DNA from: an uncultured Bacteroidales bacterium | GTDB taxonomy: Bacteria > Bacteroidota > Bacteroidia > Bacteroidales > UBA932 | Assembly (NCBI GenBank): GCA_944326255.1 | Contig: CALVDG010000008.1 | Coordinates: 27,975 to 91,974 of the forward strand | Direction of reading: 5' to 3' | Length of the DNA stretch: 64,000 bases | Shown: one piece after another, positions 1 to 7,920 of the stretch | Position numbering within the stretch: the first letter of the stretch is position 1 | Layout of the letters: the number at the start of each line of letters is the position of its first letter | Program-made: the position numbers and the translations under genes | The notes under the pieces: model-generated | Database searches by the model: none | What the model saw: the letters and a program-made list of their open reading frames with translations, nothing else | What the model was told of the DNA's origin: nothing

Positions 1-137
1 ACAGATGCACCGGCAGCCGTGGTCTCCTCCGCGGCAGGAGCATTCTCGGTAGGGTTAACATTCAGTGTTTCAGAATTCTCTACGGAATTTTCAGCAGTAC
101 TCTTCTCTACAGAAGGATTCAAGGTCTCGTCAATCAT
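1..137 (-). CDS. N-terminal part of an unidentified acidic protein (runs off the window)
   Basis: Read on the minus strand, an ATG at 137 opens a frame that stays open to the window edge (45 codons). The start is [13 protein letters not shown], followed by a Glu/Thr/Ala/Asn-rich stretch without a signal peptide or membrane segment. A canonical -7 box lies 25 bases upstream on the same strand, so the start is credible. The acidic low-complexity N-terminus is too little to name a family. It is divergent from trmD, with both promoters in the 80-base gap between them. Confidence 0.6.
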   Translation of the reverse strand, partial: MIDETLNPSVEKSTAENSVENSETLNVNPTENAPAAEETTAAGAS

Positions 138-161
138 ATTCAATATATTAAAATCAACTCG

Positions 162-169
162 CAAATATA
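162..169 (-). promoter_or_regulatory. -7 promoter box of the partial minus-strand gene
   Basis: The minus strand reads TATATTTG, an exact match to the Bacteroidota -7 consensus TAnnTTTG, 24 bases before the ATG at 137. It lies back to back with the trmD promoter. Confidence 0.6.
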
Positions 170-200
170 CATTATTTTTTAAAAGAACCGCTGTTTTAAG

Positions 201-208
201 TAAATTTG
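201..208 (+). promoter_or_regulatory. -7 promoter box of trmD
   Basis: TAAATTTG matches TAnnTTTG exactly. Only eight bases separate it from the ATG at 217, so transcription should begin at or just before the start codon. This suggests a leaderless or nearly leaderless message. Confidence 0.55.
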
Positions 209-216
209 CAGCCGTT

Positions 217-909
217 ATGAGGATAGACATTATCAGCGCAGTGCCGGACCTGCTCGAAAGTCCGCTCAACCACTCCATCATCAGACGGGCCAGGGAAAAG
301 GGTCTGGTGGAGATACATATCGTCAACCTGCACGACTATGGCAAAGGTAATTACAAGCAGATCGACGACTACGGATTCGGCGGTGACGCGGGGATGGTCA
401 TCAAGCCGGAGCCTCTGTACAGGGCCATCACCGACCTGACCTCCCAGCGCGACTACGACCAGGTCATCTACACCTCTCCCGACGGCGAGACACTCGACCA
501 GAGCATGTGCAACAGCCTGTCCACCTGCGACAACATCATCATCCTCTGCGGCCACTACAAGGGAATCGACCACCGCATAAGGGAGCATCTCATCACCAAG
601 GAAATCTCCATAGGCAGCTATGTGCTCAGCGGAGGGGAGCTGGCCGCCTGCGTCATCTGCGACTCGATCATCCGCCTCATCCCCGGAGCCCTGACAGACG
701 AGACCTCGGCCCTGTCCGACTCCTTCCAGGACGGGCTGCTGGCCCCGCCCATCTACACCCGCCCGGCCGACTTCATGGGCTGGAAAGTGCCCGAAGTGCT
801 CCTGTCCGGCAACCCCAGGCTCATCCGCCAGTGGCAGGAAGAGCAGGCCCTGGAGCGCACCCGCCTCCTCCGTCCCGACCTCCTCGCCGGTGCCGACCAG
901 ACCGACTGA
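217..909 (+). CDS. trmD: tRNA (guanine-N1)-methyltransferase TrmD
   Basis: The 230-residue product is the usual length for TrmD, the SPOUT methyltransferase that makes m1G37 in tRNAs with G at position 36, using S-adenosylmethionine. The protein opens with [13 protein letters not shown] and carries the family segments [29 protein letters not shown] and the trefoil-knot motif [12 protein letters not shown]. The open frame extends 66 codons further upstream, but that part has no TrmD similarity and lies before the promoter, so ATG 217 is chosen. It is monocistronic here; the next gene is convergent. Confidence 0.96.
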   Translation: MRIDIISAVPDLLESPLNHSIIRRAREKGLVEIHIVNLHDYGKGNYKQIDDYGFGGDAGMVIKPEPLYRAITDLTSQRDYDQVIYTSPDGETLDQSMCNSLSTCDNIIILCGHYKGIDHRIREHLITKEISIGSYVLSGGELAACVICDSIIRLIPGALTDETSALSDSFQDGLLAPPIYTRPADFMGWKVPEVLLSGNPRLIRQWQEEQALERTRLLRPDLLAGADQTD

Positions 910-956
910 TGCACTGATTCATCTTCATTGATTCTTCCACACTACCGGGGGCATCA

Positions 957-1970
957 CTACTTTAGCCGGAGTCTGCCCTCCTCCTTTCTATCCGTAAGGA
1001 ACCGGAATGTGGCGATTGTGCGGTCAAATACCCGAAGAGAGGCCGTAAGCTCCCGGTAACTCGTCACCGGAATGTCCTCGACCGACAGCGGACAGAAGGC
1101 GACTATACAGTTTTTGTTCCCTGCCTCCAGCAACTGACAGTAGAACCGGCGGAGCACCTTATCCCCGGAACCGATCTCCATGCTAAATATCGGAAGGTCC
1201 TTTATATCGCATCTCACCTCCATCTCAAAGCACACAAGAGCCGGATTGACCTCCACCTCATCGCATAATTTATCGTAATGTATGTCCGAATGGAATCCGG
1301 TGTAATGACGATAATCGACCGACTTGTCGAAATACAGATACCGGCCGACCGGCTTCCTGACCTTCAGATAGGCCGAATAAGGGACGAACATCTCCTCTAC
1401 AGGCACCGCAGGACGGATGAACTCAAACCTGGCCCACTCACGGCAGTACAAGGGAAGTCCGCCGCATTCAAATGTGCCGATACAGTAGACGGTATTCGCC
1501 TCCAGCATATCGCAGCTGACAGGAAGGGTCAGCGTCAGAGTGTCCTCAATCTGCCCCACAGGCATGGAATATTCCACCTCGGTCATACTGACGATCTTAC
1601 CGAGAATTTCCTCCTCTGCCTTCCGGCAATCCTCGCCGTAGTAGTCCAGTATCTTCCGATACGACTGGCCGTCCACCTTTATGGACGACGAGACCTGGCC
1701 CTTGGCGAACTCCCATTGATTATACCTGTTCATCACCTCCATAAAGGCCCGGCAGTCCTCGTCCTTGATGATTGCCAGTCTTATCCTGACGGTCCTGGCC
1801 TCATCCGGATTTCCGATGCTGTGTACTTCCTGCTGCAGGGTTATGCCTTTGACGTCCTCATCCCACAAAAAACTCTTGTACTTCATATCCAGCACAGGCT
1901 CATGCCCGTCCTTACAGACATCAATCAAAGATGAAAAATAGTTGAAAAAATACTTGCGTTCGTTCTCCAT
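957..1970 (-). CDS. Hypothetical protein, 337 residues
   Basis: I do not recognise this protein. It has no signal peptide or membrane segment, so it is probably cytoplasmic. It is mixed alpha/beta in character, rich in charged and aromatic residues, starts MENERKYFFNYFSSL and ends with an Arg/Lys-rich tail. A perfect -7 box lies about 30 bases upstream of the ATG, supporting both start and expression. It is convergent with trmD and divergent from the hydrolase at 2233, so it appears to be a single-gene unit. No motif suggests a catalytic role. Confidence 0.8.
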   Translation of the reverse strand: MENERKYFFNYFSSLIDVCKDGHEPVLDMKYKSFLWDEDVKGITLQQEVHSIGNPDEARTVRIRLAIIKDEDCRAFMEVMNRYNQWEFAKGQVSSSIKVDGQSYRKILDYYGEDCRKAEEEILGKIVSMTEVEYSMPVGQIEDTLTLTLPVSCDMLEANTVYCIGTFECGGLPLYCREWARFEFIRPAVPVEEMFVPYSAYLKVRKPVGRYLYFDKSVDYRHYTGFHSDIHYDKLCDEVEVNPALVCFEMEVRCDIKDLPIFSMEIGSGDKVLRRFYCQLLEAGNKNCIVAFCPLSVEDIPVTSYRELTASLRVFDRTIATFRFLTDRKEEGRLRLK

Positions 1971-1999
1971 CGTCAGTTTCTGTTTATATCGATATTCTG

Positions 2000-2007
2000 C
2001 AAATATA
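2000..2007 (-). promoter_or_regulatory. -7 promoter box of the 957-1970 gene
   Basis: The minus strand reads TATATTTG (exact TAnnTTTG), 29 bases before the ATG at 1970. Confidence 0.6.
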
Positions 2008-2178
2008 CAGATTTAATGATTATCATTGTCCGCAAGCCTGCCCCTTTACCTTAAATCCGGATACATTGCCGGCCCCCTGGAGTACTTTTACTATGGACGG
2101 CATCGGACCCGCCGCGCCCCTGCCACAACGGCAGCAAATCCCACAAAACACTGCCATTGCGGCAACAGAATTTTTCCG

Positions 2179-2186
2179 TATTTTTG
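2179..2186 (+). promoter_or_regulatory. -7 promoter box of the exported hydrolase
   Basis: TATTTTTG matches TAnnTTTG; the start codon follows 46 bases later at 2233. Confidence 0.5.
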
Positions 2187-2232
2187 TCTGCAGATAAAGC
2201 ATCTTAAATTCAACCACCGCTAACCCATCATC

Positions 2233-3114
2233 ATGAAAACGATATCCCGACTCCTATCCACGGCCCTCATCCTGCTCGTCAGCCTCACAGCAGCCCGCGC
2301 CATCAACCCGCAGAAAGAATACACCTACACACCGAAAGACTTTGGCATCGAGTACGTCGAGGACTCGGTGGTGACCTCGGACGGGTACAGGATCAATATC
2401 TGGAATCTGCCCGGCACCGGGGAAAATGAAAGGTCCGTGCTGATAGCCTGCGCCGACGCCGGCAATATGGGACAATGGCTGGGAATCGGGGCGACGCTCT
2501 GCTTCCTGGGCTACGACGTATGGATGTTCGACTGGCGCGGTTTCGGAGGAAGCCAGGACTTCGCGACGGACCGGGACATGCTCTACCACAGCGAGTATCT
2601 GCGGGATTTCGGGGCAGTCCTGGAACATGTCGCCGTCCTCCGGGACAGGCCGGTGGACGTGCTGGCATTCTCCATGGGCACCATAATGGTCGGAGAGCAC
2701 CTGCGGCAATACCCCGGCAGGAAGTCGCTCATCCGGAGCTGCGTCATGGACGGGTTCATCTCCGATCCGGCGGAGAGCGTCAGGATTCTGAACGGGGGCA
2801 ATAAAAGTGACAGCGGCAGCACCGGCAACGGCAGCGATAACGGCAAAGCAGCCAATTCCGGCAGTGACGGAAAATCCGTGCAACTGCCGGCAACTCCCCT
2901 CCTCTCCCCCGGCTTCCGTCCTCAGGACATCTCCGTCCCCATGCTGCTGATCCACGCCACGGAAGACACCGTCAGCCCCCGCCGCCTGCTCGAGCCCCTG
3001 ACCGCCTCCCCGCTCGTCACCCTCCGGGAATTCGACTGCAAGCACCTCCAGGCCGCATTCACCCATACCGAAGAATACTTCACCGCGCTGGATACATTTC
3101 TCAAGACGCACTGA
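2233..3114 (+). CDS. Exported alpha/beta hydrolase
   Basis: The 293-residue product begins with a signal peptide (MKTISRLLSTALILLVSL...ARA), so it should act in the periplasm or envelope. The alpha/beta-hydrolase fold shows in the strand leading to a nucleophile elbow AFSMGT (Ser near residue 146), a late acidic residue in LLIHATEDTVSP and a C-terminal His in CKHLQAAF, giving a complete Ser-Asp-His triad. An unusual Gly/Ser/Asn-rich linker at about residues 192-215 sits where the cap domain is expected and looks like an expanded low-complexity insertion. The substrate is unknown; an esterase or lipase of the S33 type is likely. It is a single gene with its own promoter. Confidence 0.85.
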   Translation: MKTISRLLSTALILLVSLTAARAINPQKEYTYTPKDFGIEYVEDSVVTSDGYRINIWNLPGTGENERSVLIACADAGNMGQWLGIGATLCFLGYDVWMFDWRGFGGSQDFATDRDMLYHSEYLRDFGAVLEHVAVLRDRPVDVLAFSMGTIMVGEHLRQYPGRKSLIRSCVMDGFISDPAESVRILNGGNKSDSGSTGNGSDNGKAANSGSDGKSVQLPATPLLSPGFRPQDISVPMLLIHATEDTVSPRRLLEPLTASPLVTLREFDCKHLQAAFTHTEEYFTALDTFLKTH

Positions 3115-3195
3115 TCCGGCCACAGCTTATTCGCACAGCACATCCTTCACAGTCTCCACCCTTTAAACTGAAACTGACTCACCTCAGTAAAATTC

Positions 3196-3371
3196 CACGT
3201 TGCTTTTTAGTTACAATGCTATCTTCTGACATTCAGATATTTGCCGCCATAGACATTTTTAAGTGCAGCATTTTCTGCCCAAAACGAGTGATTTTAGCCG
3301 CATTTGAAATTCTGTGATTTTGCCAACATCTTAATTTTTAGCCACATCCGTTACAACTAAAAAGCAACGTG
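3196..3371. mobile_element. MITE-like inverted-repeat element, copy 1
   Basis: A 176-bp AT-rich non-coding segment is bounded by perfect 17-bp inverted repeats: the left end starts CACGTTGCTTTTTAGTT and the right end is its exact reverse complement (3355-3371). A second copy with near-identical ends and a diverged but alignable interior lies at 8572-8748. Size, terminal repeats and lack of an ORF fit a non-autonomous miniature transposable element. I see no convincing target-site duplication. A structured repeat of another kind is the alternative. Confidence 0.65.
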
Positions 3372-3400
3372 AAGATTGGCCTGCATTGCCTGCTATCGAG

Positions 3401-4768
3401 CTAATACGGTATCCCGTTCAGATACATTTCCTCCAAGTTCAGTATCACCGTCCTGAATTGCTCCAGAAGGTCCAGCCCCAAAGTACCGTCCTCTTCTCCT
3501 CCCAGGTACTGAGGACTTTCCTCACCGCCTGTATGCAAGCCGACTCCTGTATCCACTGTCACCGAATCGAGGACAGCCTCACCGTTTCCTATGCGAAACT
3601 CTTTATACGGCAGACGGTAAGCGCGGGTACTGTTGACACCGCCCACACCGGCAACCCTCAGGGAATCCGGTGTTCCAGCAGCCATAACCTCTTCCTTGTG
3701 CTGCAGGTACCAATGCGGAAGAAGTGTTGTCCCGTATCCACCTGTATCAAAATGCAGATACAGAGGCCGCCCGTCTCCGTCTGCAGCAGCCACGTGCAGG
3801 CCCTCACTGTCCGTCCTCAGCATATTGCTCTCTCCCAGCGGATTTGAAGAAGGCACGGCCGGAATGATGAACTGGCGGTGCTCAAAATCCAGCTGTACTT
3901 CCCGCATACGGAGCATGAGAGGCAGACCGATGACCGGAGGCAGCAGCACACCAGTACTGTCCACTTCCGCATTACCCGTCCGGATGTCTACGATAAGGAA
4001 CGGGACATTGGCCCACACCATGTCACCAATACGCAGCGTATCCGCCATTGCAAGATGTCCATGCTGCATACCGACCCCCGCCATCGGTATGACTGCATCC
4101 AGAAGACGCAAGCCGCTTGCGTATGCCTGTCTGGAGGATATGATATTGACACCGGCACCGGTATCGAATACCAGAGAACTTTTCCTCCCGTTGATGCGCC
4201 CGTCCATTGCTATAAAATGCCCTTCGGACGCTTTATCCCTGACCGTATGCATCGCATTATCAATCTTCATCGAAACGCGGTAAGTGCCTGCGGGATGCAG
4301 AGGCCGGCAGACAGGGCCGTTTTCGGCAAAAACGCGGTACTGCCGCTCCATGATACTCAGCCCTGCGGTCTGCGTACTGTCCGCACCCATTGCTTCCAGC
4401 TGGCCGCACAGGCTCTGCATCAGCTCTGCCGCTTCAGCATAGCGGTCGGTACGCGCCAGGTTCAGTCCCATCAGCACCGCCATGCTTAAAGTATTGTCGC
4501 CCAACTCCTCCTGATGATTGTTCAGCAGATCTCCCAGCACGGTGCACGCCGAGTCAGGGCGGTTGAAATAATGGTGCGTCATTGCCACAGCCATCTTATA
4601 CAAAATAGGGTTGACGGAATCCGCCGGAGTAACATTCAGCTCGTGTGCCAGGTCGAACCAACGGCCTTCGTTCATGCACGTCCCGATACGCCCGTCAGCA
4701 TTCTGCGCCTGAGATGCCAGCATTGCTGCCGTGCTCAGAAGAAGGATAGTGAGAAGTCTTTTTGCCAT
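3401..4768 (-). CDS. Exported retropepsin-like aspartic protease with two DTG motifs
   Basis: The 455-residue protein starts at MAKRLLTILLLSTAAMLASQA, a clear signal peptide; the frame stays open 26 codons upstream but that part includes the promoter. The N-terminal ~180 residues look helical and repeat-like (TPR-like by pattern). Two retropepsin-type segments follow: LVFDTGAGVNIIS near residue 200 and LHFDTGGYGTTLLP near residue 340. The family is DUF4124/aspartyl_protease_2-like, with one DTG per domain; here a single chain could form the active site from its own two halves. It is probably a periplasmic or surface protease. It is the first gene of the block between the two MITE-like elements. 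Confidence 0.82.
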   Translation of the reverse strand: MAKRLLTILLLSTAAMLASQAQNADGRIGTCMNEGRWFDLAHELNVTPADSVNPILYKMAVAMTHHYFNRPDSACTVLGDLLNNHQEELGDNTLSMAVLMGLNLARTDRYAEAAELMQSLCGQLEAMGADSTQTAGLSIMERQYRVFAENGPVCRPLHPAGTYRVSMKIDNAMHTVRDKASEGHFIAMDGRINGRKSSLVFDTGAGVNIISSRQAYASGLRLLDAVIPMAGVGMQHGHLAMADTLRIGDMVWANVPFLIVDIRTGNAEVDSTGVLLPPVIGLPLMLRMREVQLDFEHRQFIIPAVPSSNPLGESNMLRTDSEGLHVAAADGDGRPLYLHFDTGGYGTTLLPHWYLQHKEEVMAAGTPDSLRVAGVGGVNSTRAYRLPYKEFRIGNGEAVLDSVTVDTGVGLHTGGEESPQYLGGEEDGTLGLDLLEQFRTVILNLEEMYLNGIPY

Positions 4769-4778
4769 GATTATGGAT

Positions 4779-4813
4779 ACTTTTACCGCAAAAGTAAAAC
4801 TTTTACCGCAAAA
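4779..4813. repeat. Tandem 15-bp direct repeat over the retropepsin promoter
   Basis: The 15-mer ACTTTTACCGCAAAA occurs at 4779-4793 and again at 4799-4813, a period of 20 bases, close to two helical turns. The first copy overlaps the gene's -7 box. This spacing would place two regulator molecules on one face of the DNA. Confidence 0.6.
4789..4796 (-). promoter_or_regulatory. -7 promoter box of the retropepsin-like gene
   Basis: The minus strand reads TACTTTTG (exact TAnnTTTG), 20 bases before the ATG at 4768, inside a direct repeat. Confidence 0.5.
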
Positions 4814-4932
4814 ATGTACGCGTTCAAAAACGGCGAGGGTCCGCACCGCATATACGGATTGCGCTCTATGACAGCAAAAAGACTTAACATCAAGAAAATT
4901 TCAGATTATTTATTGTTTTTCGATAAAATCAC

Positions 4933-4940
4933 TATATTTG
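4933..4940 (+). promoter_or_regulatory. -7 promoter box of the DUF2975/XRE pair
   Basis: TATATTTG matches TAnnTTTG exactly and sits 32 bases before the ATG at 4973. Confidence 0.6.
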
Positions 4941-4972
4941 CATATCGATTAACAATAAAAATTCACCGAATT

Positions 4973-5488
4973 ATGAAAAGAAACACTAAAAATCTACTGA
5001 TTGCCGTAACAGTGATAGTCGGCATCATCTGCATTGTAAATGCCGTATGGCTTATCGTGCAAAGCGGAAGCGTAGCCGAATGGTTTACAGACTACAGGAA
5101 TATTGTCTACGGAGACGGCGCAGCTGAGAACGGCAGCAAAATCGTATGGCGCGACGACGTCCTCGGCTGGCAGTACTTTATATTTTATGGACGCATGCTC
5201 TTCGGCATCGCTTTCGACGCTCTGCTGCTCCTGTTCATGATCAAGTCCATTCTTGCCCTCAAATCAGGAGCATTTTTCCTTAAATCAAACACTTACATAC
5301 TGATATCAGCCGCAGTATGCAACCTACTGTACAATTTCTGCAATGAGAATATAGGTATTTTGGTCCATCCCTCGTCGTACAGACATATCACTGACTCCAT
5401 GCTTCTGACTCCGCTGATACTCTTCGCATTCGCCCTTATCTACGGCCTTGCGGTCAGAATCAGCGAAGAAAACAGACTCACCATCTAA
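4973..5488 (+). CDS. DUF2975-type inner-membrane protein
   Basis: The 171-residue protein starts at MKRNTKNLLIAVTVIVG, downstream of its promoter; the much longer open frame upstream is not used. Four hydrophobic segments are visible (about residues 8-29, 65-85, 100-120 and 140-160). The length, topology and an immediately downstream YozG-like XRE regulator fit the DUF2975 family, of unknown biochemical function. The regulator gene starts 10 bases after the stop, so the two form an operon. In such pairs the membrane protein may modulate the regulator; that is inference. Confidence 0.78.
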   Translation: MKRNTKNLLIAVTVIVGIICIVNAVWLIVQSGSVAEWFTDYRNIVYGDGAAENGSKIVWRDDVLGWQYFIFYGRMLFGIAFDALLLLFMIKSILALKSGAFFLKSNTYILISAAVCNLLYNFCNENIGILVHPSSYRHITDSMLLTPLILFAFALIYGLAVRISEENRLTI

Positions 5489-5498
5489 ACTAACAGCC

Positions 5499-5711
5499 AT
5501 GGCAATAATCGTAAACATAGACATAATGCTCGCCCGCCGCAAGATGTCCTCCGGCGAGCTGGCCGCAAAAGTCGGCATCACCCCCGCAAACCTCTCGATA
5601 CTCAAGACCGGCAAGGCCCGCGCCATCCGCTTCACCACCCTCGAGGCCCTCTGCCGTGCCCTCGACTGCCAGCCCGGCGACATCCTCGAATACCGCTCAG
5701 ACAGCCATTAG
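5499..5711 (+). CDS. XRE-family regulator of the YozG type
   Basis: The 70-residue protein is essentially one helix-turn-helix domain: MLARRKMSSGELAAKVGI, then TPANLSILKTGKARAIRF and a C-terminal ALCRALDCQPGDILEY, the pattern of HTH_26/Cro-like regulators. The start ATG at 5499 is chosen because it opens the HTH directly; an in-frame ATG at 5448 lies inside the DUF2975 gene. It is partner and probable regulator of the membrane protein just upstream, and probably binds DNA near the promoter at 4933. Confidence 0.85.
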   Translation: MAIIVNIDIMLARRKMSSGELAAKVGITPANLSILKTGKARAIRFTTLEALCRALDCQPGDILEYRSDSH

Positions 5712-6445
5712 CGACAGTAGCCGTACCGCACCAAGTCGCTGCGGTCCCGGACCTGATGGACATAGCCGTCGGAGAGCAGGAGGACTTCGTCGGAGACTTC
5801 GAGGAGGGCGTTGTAGTTGTGGTCGGAGAGGATGATACCTTTGGAGGACTTCTGACGGCGGATGAGGTCCTGTATCCGTTCCACCGCCACCGGGGCGAGG
5901 AAGGAAAACGGCTCGTCGAGGATGCAGAACGGAGACGGGGAGCACAGCACCAGCCATATCCCGGCGATGCGCACTTCTCCAAAGGACAGTTCCCGCACCT
6001 GGGCATCCTGATACTGTGCGAATTTGGGGAAAGCCTCTGTAAGTTCTCCGTAGTCCATTGAGTAATATTCGAAAATCCGGCGCAGGGTCATCTTAGGCGG
6101 CAGGAAGTTGCCTTGAGGCAGGTACTTGAGACAGCGGGCCACGGAGCTGTTCCGGAAGAGGCCTCCGGTCACGGACCACGGCAGCCATGAAGCGCTGCCG
6201 CCTTGCAAGGCATCCGAGACGGTTTCGTCGTCCACCCGCACAAAGCAGTTCTGAGCCTTCAACTGCCCCATCACCGCACGGAACATCGAGGACTTGCCGC
6301 TCCCGTTGCGGCCCAGCAGCCCCGTAACCCTGCCGGTCTGAGACCGCAGCCAGGCTCCGTTCAGGACATTCTGCCGTCCGAAAGAGAGGGTTATGCTGTC
6401 GGCGAGCAGCGTATGCACTTTATGTGTCTCAGTACTGCAGGGCAT
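5708..6445 (-). CDS. ABC transporter ATP-binding protein
   Basis: The 245-residue protein has a Walker A GLLGRNGSGKSS near residue 40, an atypical signature LSFGEVRIAG instead of LSGGQ, a Walker B with switch glutamate ending FCILDEPFSFL and an H-loop in ILSDHNYNAL, so the nucleotide-binding domain is complete. It overlaps the upstream small membrane protein by 17 bases and is the last gene of the operon that starts with the toxin-like module. Its stop overlaps the end of the convergent XRE gene by four bases. The substrate is unknown; with one short membrane partner it may be a small exporter or an immunity-type transporter. Confidence 0.85.
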   Translation of the reverse strand: MPCSTETHKVHTLLADSITLSFGRQNVLNGAWLRSQTGRVTGLLGRNGSGKSSMFRAVMGQLKAQNCFVRVDDETVSDALQGGSASWLPWSVTGGLFRNSSVARCLKYLPQGNFLPPKMTLRRIFEYYSMDYGELTEAFPKFAQYQDAQVRELSFGEVRIAGIWLVLCSPSPFCILDEPFSFLAPVAVERIQDLIRRQKSSKGIILSDHNYNALLEVSDEVLLLSDGYVHQVRDRSDLVRYGYCR

Positions 6446-6797
6446 TTTTAATCAAGATTATGACGGTCAGTCCCACAGCATATACCGCAAGGTCGAGAAT
6501 CACAGCCGCAGCCGTCATCCGGTGCGGATAGAGTCCGAGATTGATATAGAAAAACTCCCGGTCGCCCCGGCCGCGGTCCAACATTCTAAGCAGCAACAGT
6601 ATCCCGGTCAGGAACAGCTTCATCAGCGACAGCATCCCGGCCATCGCTGCGAGTCCGGCCCTATCTGCGTCCATTACCGCCAGAGCAATGAACGCAGACA
6701 AGCTGCATATCCCCGATACTATCAGAAAATTTCTGACGTAAATAGCCGTCAGACTCGCTTTCTGCTTAATGCTCAATCCCGGCTGCATTGAATTCAT
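6429..6797 (-). CDS. Small membrane protein, probable partner of the ABC ATPase
   Basis: The 122-residue protein has about four hydrophobic segments (near residues 22-43, 48-68, 95-118, with a short one between) and a basic loop RMLDRGRGDREF. It matches no family I recognise. Its 3' end overlaps the ABC ATPase start by 17 bases and its 5' end overlaps the preceding 75-residue gene by 32 bases, so the genes are translationally coupled. I infer that it is the membrane part of the transporter. It is too short for a standard permease, so a multimer would be needed. Confidence 0.72.
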   Translation of the reverse strand: MNSMQPGLSIKQKASLTAIYVRNFLIVSGICSLSAFIALAVMDADRAGLAAMAGMLSLMKLFLTGILLLLRMLDRGRGDREFFYINLGLYPHRMTAAAVILDLAVYAVGLTVIILIKNALQY

Positions 6798-6993
6798 CTT
6801 TCAGAAAATCGAAGACATATACGGGACTCTGATAATATAGACCGGTATCCGGGTCCTCTATCTTAGAAAATGTATTGGATTTATACAGTTTATCAATAGC
6901 TTCCTTATCTGAAAGATTATACTCTTCCATTATCATCGGGACCAGATCCTCGCATAACGTCTCTATCAGAAATTGTCTTTCGTCAGATGTCAT
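6766..6993 (-). CDS. Small acidic protein of the DUF3990 module, possible antitoxin
   Basis: The 75-residue acidic protein (MTSDERQFLIETLCEDLVPM...) has no signal or membrane segment. It begins in an ATGA overlap with the stop of the DUF3990-like gene, a spacing that indicates coupled translation. Its size, acidity and position beside an ADP-ribosyltransferase-like protein suggest an antitoxin or accessory factor; it resembles the small proteins found with DUF3791/DUF3990 pairs. No DNA-binding motif is evident. Confidence 0.75.
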   Translation of the reverse strand: MTSDERQFLIETLCEDLVPMIMEEYNLSDKEAIDKLYKSNTFSKIEDPDTGLYYQSPVYVFDFLKDEFNAAGIEH

Positions 6994-7460
6994 AATTTTT
7001 TCAATAATTTGACAGCCTGCTCCGTTCCGAAAAAATACTGAACTGTCGGCGTTGTGAATTTTAAGTTCTCTATAAACTTGTCAAACGTTATAAAACCTCG
7101 TGACAACAACCTTATCTGAACACCGACAGCATCATTGGCAATCGGGCCTATTACGATATCATAAGGATGACTCTGTCTATCTGTATAATTCCTTCTATTA
7201 TCCAGAACAAACCTTGCCCACTCCTCTGTGCAGCCATCAAAACGCTTTATTGCCAGATTACAGGTCCTGCTTTCATCAAACTCAAAACGGGTCACACACG
7301 GCACACCGGCACCCTCTCTCCTTACGACATTCTCAGCCATCCGCACTGCCTGTCTATAGTCCGCACTCAGGTAGAATCCTCTGCCAAAGTCTTTTCCATG
7401 CCTGCCTTTTGCCAGAAGAATTTCACCAATCTCTATATTTGAGCCATGATACAGTATCAT
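6990..7460 (-). CDS. DUF3990-type putative ADP-ribosyltransferase toxin
   Basis: The 156-residue protein starts at MILYHGSN, where ATG overlaps the upstream stop as ATGA; an ATG nine codons earlier is less likely. The opening LYHGSN, then GRGFYLSADYRQAVRMAE and YDIVIGPIANDAVG follow the layout of DUF3990 proteins, whose fold relates to ADP-ribosyltransferases of the H-Y-[EQ] type (His in LYHGS, Tyr in GFYLS). This supports an NAD-using toxin in the cytoplasm. It is sandwiched between two small acidic proteins in one operon, the usual setting of a toxin with its antidote. Toxicity is inferred, not shown. Confidence 0.8.
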   Translation of the reverse strand: MILYHGSNIEIGEILLAKGRHGKDFGRGFYLSADYRQAVRMAENVVRREGAGVPCVTRFEFDESRTCNLAIKRFDGCTEEWARFVLDNRRNYTDRQSHPYDIVIGPIANDAVGVQIRLLSRGFITFDKFIENLKFTTPTVQYFFGTEQAVKLLKKL

Positions 7461-7681
7461 ACGAGCGGACCTCCATTCCGCCGACATATTTTCTGCATAT
7501 CCTCTACTGCATCATCTATAGAGAACGTATGCTCGATATCGTAGTAATCGTATATCAGTTCCAACCCTTTATATTGAGACAGATAGTTGTATGCAAAAGC
7601 ATTGCTTATGGAGAACCTCTCAGCGAAAGCTCCTATACATGCTATATAAAATGCTATCCTATTCTTCTCCTCTCTGCTCAT
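7457..7681 (-). CDS. DUF3791-type small protein, possible antitoxin
   Basis: The 74-residue acidic protein contains a helical region and the segment LELIYDYYDIEHTFSIDDAV typical of DUF3791 proteins, which commonly sit directly upstream of DUF3990 genes. Its stop overlaps the DUF3990 start by four bases. It is the first gene after the promoter and is therefore the first product made, as is usual for antitoxins. Assignment as the antidote is by gene context. Confidence 0.78.
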   Translation of the reverse strand: MSREEKNRIAFYIACIGAFAERFSISNAFAYNYLSQYKGLELIYDYYDIEHTFSIDDAVEDMQKICRRNGGPLV

Positions 7682-7699
7682 AATTAAAGGGATTTGCTA

Positions 7700-7707
7700 C
7701 AAATTTA
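7700..7707 (-). promoter_or_regulatory. -7 promoter box of the DUF3791/DUF3990/ABC operon
   Basis: The minus strand reads TAAATTTG (exact TAnnTTTG), 18 bases before the ATG at 7681. It would drive the five overlapping genes down to 5708. Confidence 0.6.
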
Positions 7708-7728
7708 ATATATTTTGCCGACACTCCT

Positions 7729-7920
7729 TCAATCCAGCTGAAAAAGCTCATTGACAGTCTTCCCGAAATAAGCCGAAAGTTTCAGTGCCAGCTCGGTGGA
7801 GGGAATGAACTTTCCGTTCTCGATGGCGTAAATGGTCTGGCGGGAGACTCCGACGGCCTCGGCCAACTGCTGCTGCGATATGCGCAGGACGGCTCTTTCA
7901 ACGCGGATGTTATTCTTCAT
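7729..7920 (-). CDS. XRE-family helix-turn-helix regulator
   Basis: The 63-residue protein is a complete Cro/CI-type HTH: RVERAVLRISQQQLAEAVGV, SRQTIYAIENGKFIPS, then ALKLSAYFGKTVNELFQLD. It starts inside the last codons of the upstream membrane protein gene (11-base overlap), so the two are coupled. A twofold operator-like sequence at the operon promoter (8410-8427) is a likely binding site, giving autoregulation. Confidence 0.9.
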   Translation of the reverse strand: MKNNIRVERAVLRISQQQLAEAVGVSRQTIYAIENGKFIPSTELALKLSAYFGKTVNELFQLD

